Notes: generated from the sequence alone by a model not told the origin. DNA of 64,000 nt from Trichomonas tenax (GCA_023091735.1 JALKBU010000052.1:1-64000), one strand, 5' to 3'. Positions 47,516 to 57,543 are shown, counted from the first letter of the stretch. Numbers and translations are program-made.

Positions 47516-47719
47516 TACAATTTCAAAATTTAATTTGTAAAGTGCCTGATGGCAGATTTTTATTCAATTTGAAATCTGTCAAGTATAATATAAAGTATTC
47601 AATTGATAATTTACGGTGGCAAATATAAGAAATATAAAGTTTCCAATCTTTTTTATTTTGTATACTATAAAATGGCAAAAAAATATACAGAAAAGTTTAC
47701 AACGTCACAATTACAAATC

Positions 47720-48331
47720 ATGAGTATCATCGATGAAAAGGATGCAGACCTTCCATCGATCAAGATTGTTCTTCTTGGTGACTCCGGTGTAGGAAAAACA
47801 ACATGTTTGACTCGCTGGATGACAGGAAAATTCTACTCCAACCTCAGACAAACCGTTGGCACAAATCATCAGAGGAAAGTCGTCGATCTTAAGGACGGAA
47901 AAGCGGACCTCTTCATATGGGACACCGCTGGGCAGGAGCAATTCCGCTCATTAACTCCAATGTACGCAAGAAATTCTTCCGCCGTAATTGTCGTCGCATC
48001 CATTGATGATAAGCAATCGTTCAACCACATCAAAGAGTGGATTCAAGTCGCAAACGCATCAATTGATCCTGATACACCATTTATTCTCGCGGTCAACAAA
48101 ATCGACATTTGCGACGAAAATCCATACCACATAGATCAGATAGAGAAAGATTTTCGTGGAATGTTTGCTGGAATATTTTATGTTTCGGCTATGAGTGGCG
48201 AAAATATTGATTCTTTGTTCTTACAGGCAGCAAACGTTGGCTATAACTTCTTCATGGCTAAGAAGGAAGACGCTCCAGATACAGTTACAAATATTGTTCA
48301 TACTGAAGAGAAGAAGAAATCATGTTGTTAA
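47720..48331 (+). CDS. Rab-family small GTPase
   Basis: 203 residues, GTP-switch for vesicle traffic. Motifs: P-loop GDSGVGKT, Switch I T in VGTNHQRKVV, WDTAGQE (G3), NKID (G4) and SAM (G5), with a C-terminal KKKSCC double-cysteine prenylation site for membrane attachment. The effector threonine lies in an unusual TVGTNHQRK instead of the common TIGVEF, so its effectors may be atypical. The frame is open further upstream; ATG 47672 would add 16 residues, but TCACAATT with A+1 at 47707, 13 nt before this ATG, favours 47720. Confidence 0.9.
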   Translation: MSIIDEKDADLPSIKIVLLGDSGVGKTTCLTRWMTGKFYSNLRQTVGTNHQRKVVDLKDGKADLFIWDTAGQEQFRSLTPMYARNSSAVIVVASIDDKQSFNHIKEWIQVANASIDPDTPFILAVNKIDICDENPYHIDQIEKDFRGMFAGIFYVSAMSGENIDSLFLQAANVGYNFFMAKKEDAPDTVTNIVHTEEKKKSCC

Positions 48332-48591
48332 TATTAAGAAAATCTATCACTAATAGACCTTTCTATTGCATTTATTGTAAATCTTTCCAATTTTGTTTAT
48401 TAAATTTTGTTTAATCAACAAAACATCATCAATACATTCATATTTTTTGTCTTAAATATAAAGAATTGAGTTGCGATGGTTTGGATGTTTAGAATAAATA
48501 ATTTAACAATATTAATCATATTTCAAGCGTATATCTGAGAGATAACATTATTTAGATATTTTGATATATAGTTTTTTTTTAATGATTTGAT

Positions 48592-48599
48592 TCATTTTT
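48592..48599 (+). promoter_or_regulatory. Initiator of the ubiquitin-like membrane protein gene
   Basis: TCATTTTT, A+1 at 48594, 19 nt before ATG 48613. Confidence 0.55.
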
Positions 48600-48612
48600 A
48601 ATTGTTGTGGTG

Positions 48613-49269
48613 ATGAATGATATTGTCAACGAGATGATATTAAATGCAAAATCAATACAACCGGTAGACTCAATCATATCGACAACAAAACGTAGATTCG
48701 TCGTTACTTATTCAATTCCTAGCTCTGCAAAAAATGGAATTTATATAAAAGGGCAAAGACTCTTTCTCGATCAGTCTTTGAACAAAAATGCAAAACAAAT
48801 CATCGAAGAAATGAGAGCCGCTTTACCATCAGAGTGTAAAGACAACGAATTTTTATTAAAATATAAAAATATTCTCTATGCGGACCTTACAATTGCAGAC
48901 ATGCAAATAACCAACGATTCTGTTGTTGAATTAGAGTGTTTATCTCAAAATAGACAAGCAACACATAATGAAGGATTTTTCTTCTTTTATTGGTCATTGT
49001 TGCCTCTCATCATTGCTCTTTCATTTGGTTTCGCTGGTCTTCTTGGAACATTTGATTTCTTCACAAGAGCATCATATGTCGTTGTTTCAATCTTTATTGC
49101 TTTTCCTTCTTTGACATTTATGCTATTAGGCCTCTCTGAGTTGTTCCCGGGACTCACTGGTACTTCAGTTGTTGGACAATATTGGTTTTGCAGTGATTGC
49201 CATGTTATCAATTGTTGTCGTCGTGATCATGCCTATGCACAGCTCCCAGATTATGTACCTGACCAGTAA
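48613..49269 (+). CDS. Ubiquitin-like-domain protein with two transmembrane helices
   Basis: 218 residues. Residues about 25-115 show a ubiquitin-like fold: beta start RRFVVTYSI, helix KNAKQIIEEMRAALP, and the closing DLTIADMQITNDSVVELEC, equivalent to the end of ubiquitin (TLxDYNIxxxSTLHLV). Two hydrophobic segments follow (about 125-148 and 158-182), then a Cys-rich cytosolic or lumenal tail YWFCSDCHVINCCRRDH that may bind metal. This order resembles membrane-anchored UBL proteins of ER quality control (for example TMUB-type or HERP-like), but no named family is certain. The longer frame begins at GTG. Confidence 0.75.
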   Translation: MNDIVNEMILNAKSIQPVDSIISTTKRRFVVTYSIPSSAKNGIYIKGQRLFLDQSLNKNAKQIIEEMRAALPSECKDNEFLLKYKNILYADLTIADMQITNDSVVELECLSQNRQATHNEGFFFFYWSLLPLIIALSFGFAGLLGTFDFFTRASYVVVSIFIAFPSLTFMLLGLSELFPGLTGTSVVGQYWFCSDCHVINCCRRDHAYAQLPDYVPDQ

Positions 49270-49354
49270 GTTCCTTTTATTTATATTTTTTTATTTTGTT
49301 TTTGTAAATATTGTTATTCATTATATAATGGTTTATTACTAATTTAAAGTGCGT

Positions 49355-49678
49355 TTATTTGCTTCCATCCTTTTGCATCCGTTGCATTTTCATTTGACAA
49401 GCTTTCCATGTTTTATTTGGCAATAATTCTTGTGCTAAGTTTCTTCTTTTCTTAGAATTTGGTTCAGACATGATGGCACCGAGCTTTTCTATATCCTCTG
49501 CACTCCAATGCTCCTTTGTATTGGATGTTAATTCGAAAAATCTTTGTTTCGCCTTCTCGGGACTCATTTTAAGCTTCAATTCTTTGCATACTTCCTCCCA
49601 GTTCGTCAGCTCACCTCCTGTGCAACCTCTGTAGAATATGATGTCATCATTCGTCACTTCTTTCTTGCTTTCTTCCAT
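49355..49678 (-). CDS. Small SANT/Myb-like protein
   Basis: 107 residues with two weak SANT-like helical units: NWEEVCKELKLKMSPEKAKQRF and HWSAEDIEKLGAIM...KTWKACQMKMQRM, where Trp residues begin and end the second unit as in Myb repeats. Probably DNA- or histone-binding; trichomonads have many Myb proteins. Too short for a full transcription factor. Divergent from the FAM184-like gene with a motif array between them. Confidence 0.6.
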   Translation of the reverse strand: MEESKKEVTNDDIIFYRGCTGGELTNWEEVCKELKLKMSPEKAKQRFFELTSNTKEHWSAEDIEKLGAIMSEPNSKKRRNLAQELLPNKTWKACQMKMQRMQKDGSK

Positions 49679-49715
49679 TATAATTAATCAACACATCAAA
49701 TAAATGTGACGAAAT

Positions 49716-49878
49716 ACTGACAAGTAAACATTAAATTACATGTCAAATTATTCGTTTTTTGAAATTTGGCATATAAACTAAAATTTGTGTCAAAAATATA
49801 TTTTACAAGTCAATAATGATATCAAATTTGATATGTAAACTTGATTTATATGTCAATTTTTCAATTTACTTGTCATGA
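49716..49878. promoter_or_regulatory. Array of about seven ACATGT-family motifs between divergent genes
   Basis: TGACAAGTAAACA (49718), TTACATGTCAAATT (49736), TTTGGCATATAAAC (49765), TTTTACAAGTCAAT (49800), TTTGATATGTAAAC (49827), TTTATATGTCAAT (49845) and TTTACTTGTCATG (49864), in alternating orientation, filling the 250 bp between the SANT gene and the FAM184-like gene. Confidence 0.6.
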
Positions 49879-49928
49879 AAATTCTATAAAATTTGTATTT
49901 CAGCTAAAATTTTCAACGTAATTTTATC

Positions 49929-52900
49929 ATGAATAGCAATCTCGACTTTAACGATCCGGAGTTCCAAGAGTGGATCCACCAGATCAGCAAGAAGATTGCT
50001 ACTCTGACAAAGATTGTGTTTCGACTGCATGCGGAGGCAATAGACAGGAAAGACGAAGTAAAACAGTTGAGAGAGCAACTCGAAGACGAATACGCATCAG
50101 CACAGGTCGTTACCAAGAAGGAAATCGACAGAGTGACGAGTTTCATGCAGACATGTGAACAAACTGTCGATTCTAATATTAGACAGATCTATCAGAAAGA
50201 ATTTTCGAAAGTATCACAGCAATACGACGAAAGGAGATCGCAAATAGAAAGCCAGTCGCATCGAATTGTAGAATTCGCATCAAATCAGATCGTTTTATAT
50301 CAAAAACAGCTTCAAAATCTCAAAACAATGCTCGAAAAACAAACTTCGATGATGAGTAACTCAATGGCTGAGTTCCAGAAGATATCAGACCAAACACTCG
50401 CGAAATTAGAAGAAAAGCATAAAAAATTATTAACTCAACACGTAAATGTTGCAAATAAAAAGTACAACGAAATCGTTATGAAGACAGCAAAGGAAGAAGA
50501 AGCACTCAGACAGAAATTCGAAGAAGAATTAGCAAAACTTCGTGAACAAATTGCAAGTGAACAGCAGAAGACAGCAGCAGATTTATTGCATAAACAGAAG
50601 AAATTGGAAGCAAGGATCAAGAAGCTAGAGATAGAGCGTGATGAAATCGTTGTTAACGTCGATAATCTAAAGCTTTCTTTGATCCAAATGCAGCAGGAAT
50701 CTGAAAAACTCGCATCAAAGATGGCAGAACAGAAAAAGATGATATCAGAGAAATACGCGAATGAAGAAGAGAAACTCAAAGATGAAGAACAAGCATTAAA
50801 GGATAAATACGAAGGTTTGATTGCTGACCTCGAATCGCAAATCAAGCATGAACTAGAAGAATACGAAAGAACAATGAAATCAATTGCAGACCAACTCGCA
50901 GCAGAAAGAGCTGAGCATGAAAAGCAGATGAAAATCTTGATCGATTCTTCAAACACAAATCAAACTGATGGAGATAATAGAAGACAGCAACTCGAGCGTG
51001 ATCACAAAATGGCACTCGAAGAACTCAATAAGAGGCATATGGAGTATGTTGCTGAATCCCAGAGAAAAGAGAAAGAATTGGAAGAAGAAATGGCAAACGT
51101 GAGAAAGAAATTCGAAGTTGATGTTCAAACATTGAAGTCATCAATCTTTGCTGCTAAACAAAAGATCGAACAAGACATTAGTCAATTAGAAGCACAGCAC
51201 AGAAAGGAACTCGATGAACTCGTCAGGAAACATGATGCAGAAATAAAGAAGCTTGAACAAGAACTTTCTAACTCAATGGCTGCTTCATCTGACAGCTCTT
51301 CGAAACTCTCTGATTCTATTGCTAAGGCAAATAAAGAGCTCGATGATCTTGTATCAGCACACAACGCTTCTATGGAGTTATTGAAGCTATCTAAAGCTGC
51401 TAAACTCCAAGAAATCGAAGAAAATGCAAAGAAGAGAATGAATGAAGCATCTGAGTTATATAACAAAGATATTGCTGATCTCAAAGCTAAACAAGCAGAA
51501 GAACTTGATGCAATTAAAAAGAAGCATACAGAAGAAATAGAAAAACTAAGGAAGGAAGTAGGCGACCGCAGAATTCGCGACAGAGATGAATTGCTCGAGA
51601 AGCTCAAGAAGCAAAGACAAAACGATCTCGATAAACTCAAGAGAACATGGGATGAAAAGCTCGCAGAAGTTAGGAGATTGATCAGTGAGAAAGAAAGGCA
51701 GAAAGCAAACGCAGAAGAATTCAGAAAAGAAGAAGCCGCTAAACGACAAAAGAGAATCGATGAACTTAAAGCAATGGATAATTCATCATGGAAGAGCGAA
51801 AAGGCAGCAATGATCGCCAAATTCACATCTCAATATAATGAACTTGTCAATGCCCACAAAGCTGAAGAGGAACAAGCAGAAAATCTCAGGAAAGCATCCG
51901 AAGAACAGTTCCAGAGCGAGAAAGCAAGACTTCAAGCAGAACTTGCATCAGTTAAAGAATCGCATGCAAAGTCTGTTGGCGATTTAACAAAATTATATAA
52001 TGAACTTGACGAATCCAACAAACTTAAGATCAAGTTCAAAGAGGATGAAATCAATGAACTCGAACAGAGCAGAACAAAGGCAATTAATGACCTTGAAACA
52101 GAGATAAATGAACTAAAGGCAGCAATCGAAGCCAAACAGAAAGAAATTGAATCAAAGAGTGGTGAAGAAGACAGAAGACGTAACAAAGAACTTGAAGATC
52201 TTAAGGCTTCTCACGCGCAAGAGATTGAAAAAATTAAGAAAGCTCATGCTGCACTTGCTCAGCAGAGACAGGAAGAGCTTAATGCTATTAAAGCAGATAT
52301 CGACAAATCTCGTCAGAGAGGAGAAGCAGCTGTCAAAGATCTCGATAAAGAAAACAATGCTGCACTTGACAAGCAGAAGAAACATCACGAAGAGGATTTA
52401 AACAAACTCCGTCAACAGCTTGAAAGCCTGAAGAGTGAAATTCTCGCACAGAAGAAGAAGCAACAAGATCAACTCGATTCACAAGAGAACGAATATAATC
52501 GTCGACTTGAAGAACTCAACAGAAAGTGGGATATCCAGATAGAAAAGCAACGCGCAGATATCCAGAAGCAAGAGGCAGAAAAGAAAGAACAAATATCTAC
52601 TCTCGAAAAAGATGCTGTAGAATGGGAAGATAAGTTCGCAAATCGCGGTGCTCGTCCTGAAGATTTAGAGAAAATTGCTGAACTTGAGCGTCTCATTGAT
52701 GAAAGAACTAAAGCACTCAATGAAGTTCAGTCTCAGCTCAAATATTGCCAAGCGGAACTTCTCAATCGCGAAACTACATTCAACAAAGTTTTCAACTCCA
52801 AACCACAAGGACAAGTTCTATCTGCATTACAGCGCAAAGTCAAACGCGATAAACTTATGTCAGCACTCGATCAAAGTTCCAAAGCAGGTCTTCCTGCATT

Positions 52901-52931
52901 GGAAGCAAAGACTCCTACACCTCGAAAATAA
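49929..52931 (+). CDS. FAM184-like long coiled-coil protein
   Basis: 1000 residues. The first 60 residues, with DPEFQEWIHQISKKIATLTK and IVFRLHAEAIDRKDEVKQL, match the FAM184 N-terminal pattern (x-x-SKKIAQLTKVIYxLNxKNDE). The rest, from about 60 to 980, is continuous Glu/Lys/Gln coiled coil. FAM184 proteins occur in ciliated cells and flagellates, so a cytoskeletal or basal-body role is plausible. The tail is Ser/Pro/Lys-rich with TPTPRK. No catalytic domain. An abundance of AAG/GAA codons and few prolines is typical of such rods. Confidence 0.78.
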   Translation: MNSNLDFNDPEFQEWIHQISKKIATLTKIVFRLHAEAIDRKDEVKQLREQLEDEYASAQVVTKKEIDRVTSFMQTCEQTVDSNIRQIYQKEFSKVSQQYDERRSQIESQSHRIVEFASNQIVLYQKQLQNLKTMLEKQTSMMSNSMAEFQKISDQTLAKLEEKHKKLLTQHVNVANKKYNEIVMKTAKEEEALRQKFEEELAKLREQIASEQQKTAADLLHKQKKLEARIKKLEIERDEIVVNVDNLKLSLIQMQQESEKLASKMAEQKKMISEKYANEEEKLKDEEQALKDKYEGLIADLESQIKHELEEYERTMKSIADQLAAERAEHEKQMKILIDSSNTNQTDGDNRRQQLERDHKMALEELNKRHMEYVAESQRKEKELEEEMANVRKKFEVDVQTLKSSIFAAKQKIEQDISQLEAQHRKELDELVRKHDAEIKKLEQELSNSMAASSDSSSKLSDSIAKANKELDDLVSAHNASMELLKLSKAAKLQEIEENAKKRMNEASELYNKDIADLKAKQAEELDAIKKKHTEEIEKLRKEVGDRRIRDRDELLEKLKKQRQNDLDKLKRTWDEKLAEVRRLISEKERQKANAEEFRKEEAAKRQKRIDELKAMDNSSWKSEKAAMIAKFTSQYNELVNAHKAEEEQAENLRKASEEQFQSEKARLQAELASVKESHAKSVGDLTKLYNELDESNKLKIKFKEDEINELEQSRTKAINDLETEINELKAAIEAKQKEIESKSGEEDRRRNKELEDLKASHAQEIEKIKKAHAALAQQRQEELNAIKADIDKSRQRGEAAVKDLDKENNAALDKQKKHHEEDLNKLRQQLESLKSEILAQKKKQQDQLDSQENEYNRRLEELNRKWDIQIEKQRADIQKQEAEKKEQISTLEKDAVEWEDKFANRGARPEDLEKIAELERLIDERTKALNEVQSQLKYCQAELLNRETTFNKVFNSKPQGQVLSALQRKVKRDKLMSALDQSSKAGLPALEAKTPTPRK

Positions 52932-53215
52932 AATGTTATTAGTTTTGTTTTATGAATTAATCATATTTTCAACAATAATTTAATTTTGATTTGAAGCTGA
53001 AATAGCAAACATAATTTAAGCACATATATAAGCCATTCATTAGTGCTTTCATACCTTGCTACAAAATCAAAGAAATTGGGCAATTATTTTCTTTTCTTTT
53101 TGAATTAAAAATTTGAAAATAATTTTGATGAAAATAGCGATAATACAGTATGTGAATGCTATTTGTGGAATAATTTTGCATAAAAACACAATTGAGTGAA
53201 TTCGTAAAGTCATGG

Positions 53216-53221
53216 CCGACC
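53216..53221 (+). promoter_or_regulatory. CCGACC element before NAC-alpha
   Basis: Same hexamer as upstream of EF-1alpha (5862-5867), here 5 nt before the initiator A. Confidence 0.3.
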
Positions 53222-53223
53222 GT

Positions 53224-53231
53224 CCACTTAT
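53224..53231 (+). promoter_or_regulatory. Initiator-like site of NAC-alpha
   Basis: CCACTTAT, A at 53226, 11 nt before ATG 53237; one base off TCACTTAT, similar to the EF-1alpha site. Confidence 0.4.
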
Positions 53232-53236
53232 TTTTG

Positions 53237-53719
53237 ATGTCTGCTGAAGAAGTCAAGGCCGAAACTCCAGTCGAGGAGAAGAAGGAGGAAATCCCAGCCA
53301 AGCCAGCCCGCAAGATCAACCGCGCTGAGAAGAAGATGCGTGAGGCCCTCCTCAAGTACAACCTCAAGGAGCTCGAGAACGTCACAACAGTCACAATGCG
53401 CGCCGGCTCCCAGATGGTCTTCTCCTTCTCCCAGCCAGATGTTTACTACATCGATAATGTTTACATCGTCTTCGGTGAGAACAACAAATCTGATGCTGCT
53501 TCCGCTGCTTCCCAGTCCATCTCCAACACAGCTGCTGCTGCCGAACCAGCTCCAGTCGTCGTTGCTGAAGATGAGGAGGCTCCAGATGCTACAGGCATTG
53601 ATGAGAACGATATCAAGATGGTCATGCAGCAGGCCAACGTTTCCCGCGCTAAGGCTATCAAGGCTCTCCGTGACAACAACAACGATATGGTCACAGCCGT
53701 CATGAACCTCACAGTTTAA
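53237..53719 (+). CDS. Nascent polypeptide-associated complex alpha subunit
   Basis: 160 residues. NAC shields new chains at the ribosome exit. A basic ribosome-binding RKINRAEKKMREALLKYN start precedes the NAC domain (LENVTTVTMRAGSQMVFSFSQPDVY, cut to VTMRAGSQMVFSFSQ), then an Ala/acidic linker, and a C-terminal UBA domain ending VSRAKAIKALRDNNNDMVTAVMNL, which is diagnostic for the alpha subunit. Its partner BTF3/NAC-beta is not in the window. Codon bias is strong. The stop is TAAA. The frame extends upstream to a TTG, but the initiator lies inside, so ATG 53237 is used. Confidence 0.95.
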   Translation: MSAEEVKAETPVEEKKEEIPAKPARKINRAEKKMREALLKYNLKELENVTTVTMRAGSQMVFSFSQPDVYYIDNVYIVFGENNKSDAASAASQSISNTAAAAEPAPVVVAEDEEAPDATGIDENDIKMVMQQANVSRAKAIKALRDNNNDMVTAVMNLTV

Positions 53720-54250
53720 ATAAACTAAATATCGTTTATTTGCTGTTAATCAATCACTCTTTACTACTGCTTTTTATTTTTGTTTTCTCATTCATTTTTT
53801 GAATAAAATAAATTTGGAACATTTTGATCATCTAAGGTAACATGATTTTGGTTGTTTAAAAATGAAGCATGTCAATAATATGATGATCTCCTTTAGTTAG
53901 AATTTCTATTTTATAACAAATTTCATGGATTTTAAAATATTTGATGAAGCAATATGAAATTTTATGATAGGTTTTTATTTGACAATCAATAAAACAAAGA
54001 AAATCAACACGATGGATATGTGTGAATTTATGTTTAAGAAAGAAAGCGCACAAAATTTTGCAGTTATTTTCAAATTTTCACATCAATTGAAAATAATCTT
54101 GATTGTTTTCAACAATTGAATCGAAAATCTCAATGCATGGACGGAATTTAACTTAAAAATAATCGAAAAACTCGGAAAAAATAAGTTCATATAATAAATT
54201 TTGGAAAACGTGACACAATTGAAATTTGACATATTCAATATTAAAAACGT
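53720..54250. other. Intergenic AT-rich spacer
   Basis: 530 bp, no gene. A TTTGACATATTCAATATT stretch (54225-54242) joins a half ACATGT-type motif and a TCAATATT possible initiator (A 54237) before the NEK gene. Confidence 0.4.
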
Positions 54251-56650
54251 ATGTCAATGCAAAATTATACTGTTAAAAAAGTCATCGGCGAAGGTGCGTA
54301 CGGAAGAGCTGTCCTTTGCGTTGAGAACGCGACCGGAGAGCTCTGCGTAATCAAAGAAATCGCGATGGCGAATCTGAGTGCTCAAGAACAGCGAGATGCT
54401 AAGAAAGAAGTGAAGATTCTGTCATCACTCCACCACCCGAACATCATTGGGTATCGTGCGAGCTTCAATGCGCAGAACGTTCTTCATATTGTTATGGATT
54501 ACGCTGATAATGGCGATCTTTTCACACAAATCCAGAATGCTCGTGGTGTACACTTCAAGGAGGAGCAAATTCTCGACTGGTTTGTCCAGATTTGCCTCGC
54601 TTTGAAGCATATTCACGATAGAAAAATTTTACACAGAGATATTAAGTGCCAGAACATCTTCATGATGAAAAATGGAATGATCAAGATGGGAGATTTCGGT
54701 ATTGCTAAGATTTTGGACCACACTACACAGTTTTCGAAAACAGCGATCGGTACACCTTATTACTTGTCCCCAGAGATATGCGAAGGCAAAGCTTACAACT
54801 CGAAGTCCGACATTTGGTCACTGGGATGCGTCCTCTATGAGTTGTGTACACTTAATCATGCATTCGATGCGAACTGCATGAACGGATTGATCATGAAAAT
54901 CCTTCGTTCGAAACACGCTCCGATTCCTTACTACTACAGCCCACAATTAAGGACACTTGTCGATAACTTATTAAATAAAAATGCACAAAAGCGTCCATCA
55001 ATCAATCAGATTCTTAAACTCGACTTTATACGCAATAGGATCGGAAATCTTCTCAGTGCGACAATGCAAAAGATCGAATTCAGCCATACAGTATTTCATA
55101 AGGTCAAAGCCTGCGAAACACCAGAAGCACTCAAGCCAGAGAACTTCCACAAGCAGGAGGATCTTCAGCCGATACAGGAAGACAAAGTTGTTCAACAGCA
55201 ACAAACAAAGTTAGATCTCGCGCCTTTAAAGCCACACGTGAAGCCTACACCGAAGCCATACGCTCCACTCAAGCAAGCACAGCCGTCAATACCGGAAAAA
55301 CCACCAATCACGAAGAGGCCATCACTAGCTGCAGCAGCACCGAAGAAAGTTGTCGAAAAGGCACCAGTTGCTAAAGTCAAGTCACCAAAGGTTGTCGTCG
55401 ACAAAGTTCCCGAGAAACCGAAGGGAGGAATGAAGCTCACAGGCCATTCTAACCAGAGCAAGGAAGAGCTCTTGAAGAAAAAGAACGAGATGGTTATTGC
55501 TGAAAGAGAGAAGCAGAAGCAGCTCAAGGCGCAAAGAGAGGAGGAGCAGCGTAAGGCTGAGGAACTCGCAGCACAGAAGAGAGCCGAAGTTGAAGAGAAA
55601 CACAGACAGGCGGCGCTCGAGAGAAAGAAGAAGATGGAAGAATTGAACAGAGAAGCAGCAGAAAGAAAGAAGAAGTTCGACAACTTAGAAGCGCCTTTCA
55701 AAGCACAGATGAAGGCACCACCGCCAGCTGCTGCTCCTTCGAAACCAAGGAAGCCAATCAAGAGTTCTCCACATGCATCATCGAACGAAGAGTCACCAAG
55801 ATCAACAGGCTCCAATTCTTCTGCATCGGATAACGAAAAACCAATGTCGAAGCCACCGAGCCGGCCAGTCTCCAGCCCACACAGCGACGAGGAAGAGAAG
55901 CCAAAGAATGTCACAGTCAGGCCAGGCAAGGTAAAGAAGCGGGACGAAGAAGTTTCCAACCTCAGAGAAATGATCAAGAGAAGGAGAGCGGAGTTGCGTG
56001 CACAGAAGAAGGCTGAGCAGGCAGACTTCATCCAAATCGGCGGCGTTGCTATCCCAGCGGACCACTCACCAGCACCGGCACCAGAAGTCAAACCGGAGGA
56101 GCCGAAGCCGGAAGTTAAACCGGAAGTCAAGGAAGTTCCTATGCCAGAAGTCAAAGCTGAAGAACCGAAGCCAGAGGAGAACAACCAGCCAAAGAAGAGC
56201 TTCCAGGAGCTAATAGACATGTCTTCTAGCGATGAAAGTGATGACGAAGCTGATGATTTAATCGAACTTGCTGCCATTGCCAAGAGCATCTTCGATAACC
56301 CACCAGATGACGACGAAGCTGAAGAGGAAGGTGAGGAGCATCACGAAGAGCCAAAGGCTGCACCAGGAAAGTTCATCTTCAACGGAAAGGAGCTCATCCT
56401 GGAGTGCGTCAGTGGTGACGACTCTTTAAGCTACAGAGTTGAAGCACTGAGAATCTTCATCGAAGAAGGTCTCGGACTTGACACTTTCCTCGCGATCTAT
56501 CAGCTTCTTACTGATGACTCTGACAACATGAGCGACGCAGACATCGATAAGAAGACGAAGGAGATTCTCCACACGAATGAACAACTTAATTATTATCCAC
56601 TCCTTAACCAACTCATCAAATGCGAGGATACACTCAACCAGGCATCGTAA
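54251..56650 (+). CDS. NIMA-related (NEK) Ser/Thr kinase
   Basis: 799 residues. Kinase domain about 4-265: glycine loop GEGAYGRAVLC, HRDIKCQN, DFGIAKIL, TAIGTPYYLSPEICEG (NEK style), SDIWSLGCVLYELCTL. Then a Pro/Lys-rich linker, a coiled coil at about 400-480 (KQKQLKAQREEEQRKAEEL), a repeated acidic Pro-Glu-Val-Lys segment (PEVKPEEPKPEVKPEV) at about 610-650, and a conserved C-terminal helical region (about 720-799). The layout resembles NEK1/NEK5, linked to cilia and microtubules, which fits a flagellate. Start is the first ATG; a TCAATATT site precedes it. Confidence 0.93.
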   Translation: MSMQNYTVKKVIGEGAYGRAVLCVENATGELCVIKEIAMANLSAQEQRDAKKEVKILSSLHHPNIIGYRASFNAQNVLHIVMDYADNGDLFTQIQNARGVHFKEEQILDWFVQICLALKHIHDRKILHRDIKCQNIFMMKNGMIKMGDFGIAKILDHTTQFSKTAIGTPYYLSPEICEGKAYNSKSDIWSLGCVLYELCTLNHAFDANCMNGLIMKILRSKHAPIPYYYSPQLRTLVDNLLNKNAQKRPSINQILKLDFIRNRIGNLLSATMQKIEFSHTVFHKVKACETPEALKPENFHKQEDLQPIQEDKVVQQQQTKLDLAPLKPHVKPTPKPYAPLKQAQPSIPEKPPITKRPSLAAAAPKKVVEKAPVAKVKSPKVVVDKVPEKPKGGMKLTGHSNQSKEELLKKKNEMVIAEREKQKQLKAQREEEQRKAEELAAQKRAEVEEKHRQAALERKKKMEELNREAAERKKKFDNLEAPFKAQMKAPPPAAAPSKPRKPIKSSPHASSNEESPRSTGSNSSASDNEKPMSKPPSRPVSSPHSDEEEKPKNVTVRPGKVKKRDEEVSNLREMIKRRRAELRAQKKAEQADFIQIGGVAIPADHSPAPAPEVKPEEPKPEVKPEVKEVPMPEVKAEEPKPEENNQPKKSFQELIDMSSSDESDDEADDLIELAAIAKSIFDNPPDDDEAEEEGEEHHEEPKAAPGKFIFNGKELILECVSGDDSLSYRVEALRIFIEEGLGLDTFLAIYQLLTDDSDNMSDADIDKKTKEILHTNEQLNYYPLLNQLIKCEDTLNQAS

Positions 56651-56849
56651 TACTATTTTTCTTTTTCTGTTTATCATGAAACATAAACATAATATATTAA
56701 TTTTTATCGTTTTTTATTGAATAATTTGATTCATAATTAAATATCTTTAAAATCTATAAATTATTATATATTATAATAAAAAATAAGAAATATTTGATAG
56801 TTATAAACTTAATATCTCTTAATGTTTTTATTATATACAACAAAATATA

Positions 56850-57449
56850 TTAATTGGTAGCACGTTTATGGAAATAGCCTCTAATTGACTCAATAAGGTT
56901 CAAACAGCCGTCTGTTGCTATGTGAACTGCAGATTTCAAGTTATCTGGCGTAACTTTACCGAGAACTTCTGTTTCGACGATTTCGTTTGTAGAAGGTAAA
57001 ATAGCAACACGAACAGAGCAGCTACTTGCTGTAAATGGCTGAAATTCGCCATCTATGAATCCACAAGTGCAAGAAACAACGAAATCTTTCATTTCAATGC
57101 CAGCATCAATTAAAGCGAGTGATCCAGCGAGTGTAGTAGCATCCTGAAGGGAATTTCCTTTCTCTAATATAGTAATAGAAATGCGAATAAGTGTTTTGAA
57201 GTATTTTTTGTGGAAAATTGTTGAAGAAAATGTATGTAACAACTTGTGACACAACGCATCGTATTCTTTTGTCTCTTCCCAAGCGTTCTCGATAATGCAA
57301 TCGACGATTCCCGTTAATGCAGAATCTTGTTGTTGATTTTGAGGCTCCATTGGGGCGTAAACAGCGGCAAAAAGTTTTGTATCTTTGAATTCGACGTATG
57401 CTGAACCCGCAGCGCCTTTAATATCACCAAGACGAACTCCAATTTTCAT
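56850..57449 (-). CDS. Exosome RNase PH-domain subunit (Rrp41/Rrp46/Mtr3-like)
   Basis: 199 residues spanning one RNase PH fold: RLGDIKGAAGSAYVEFKDTKLF, then VYAPMEP, and later GNSLQDATTLAGSLALIDAGIEMKD and the closing strand SCTCGFIDGE. In eukaryotes six such subunits form the inactive exosome ring that threads RNA to Rrp44/Rrp6. Catalytic residues are not conserved here, as usual. Which of the six it is cannot be told. Length is slightly below typical (about 220). Nuclear/cytosolic. Confidence 0.85.
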   Translation of the reverse strand: MKIGVRLGDIKGAAGSAYVEFKDTKLFAAVYAPMEPQNQQQDSALTGIVDCIIENAWEETKEYDALCHKLLHTFSSTIFHKKYFKTLIRISITILEKGNSLQDATTLAGSLALIDAGIEMKDFVVSCTCGFIDGEFQPFTASSCSVRVAILPSTNEIVETEVLGKVTPDNLKSAVHIATDGCLNLIESIRGYFHKRATN

Positions 57450-57543
57450 TTTAGAAAGACAAAATTTTTGTCACGTTTTGGCAATGAAAAATTATTTTTA
57501 GGATATAAATATCTTAAGTGCATTTCACACTTACATATTGTGA

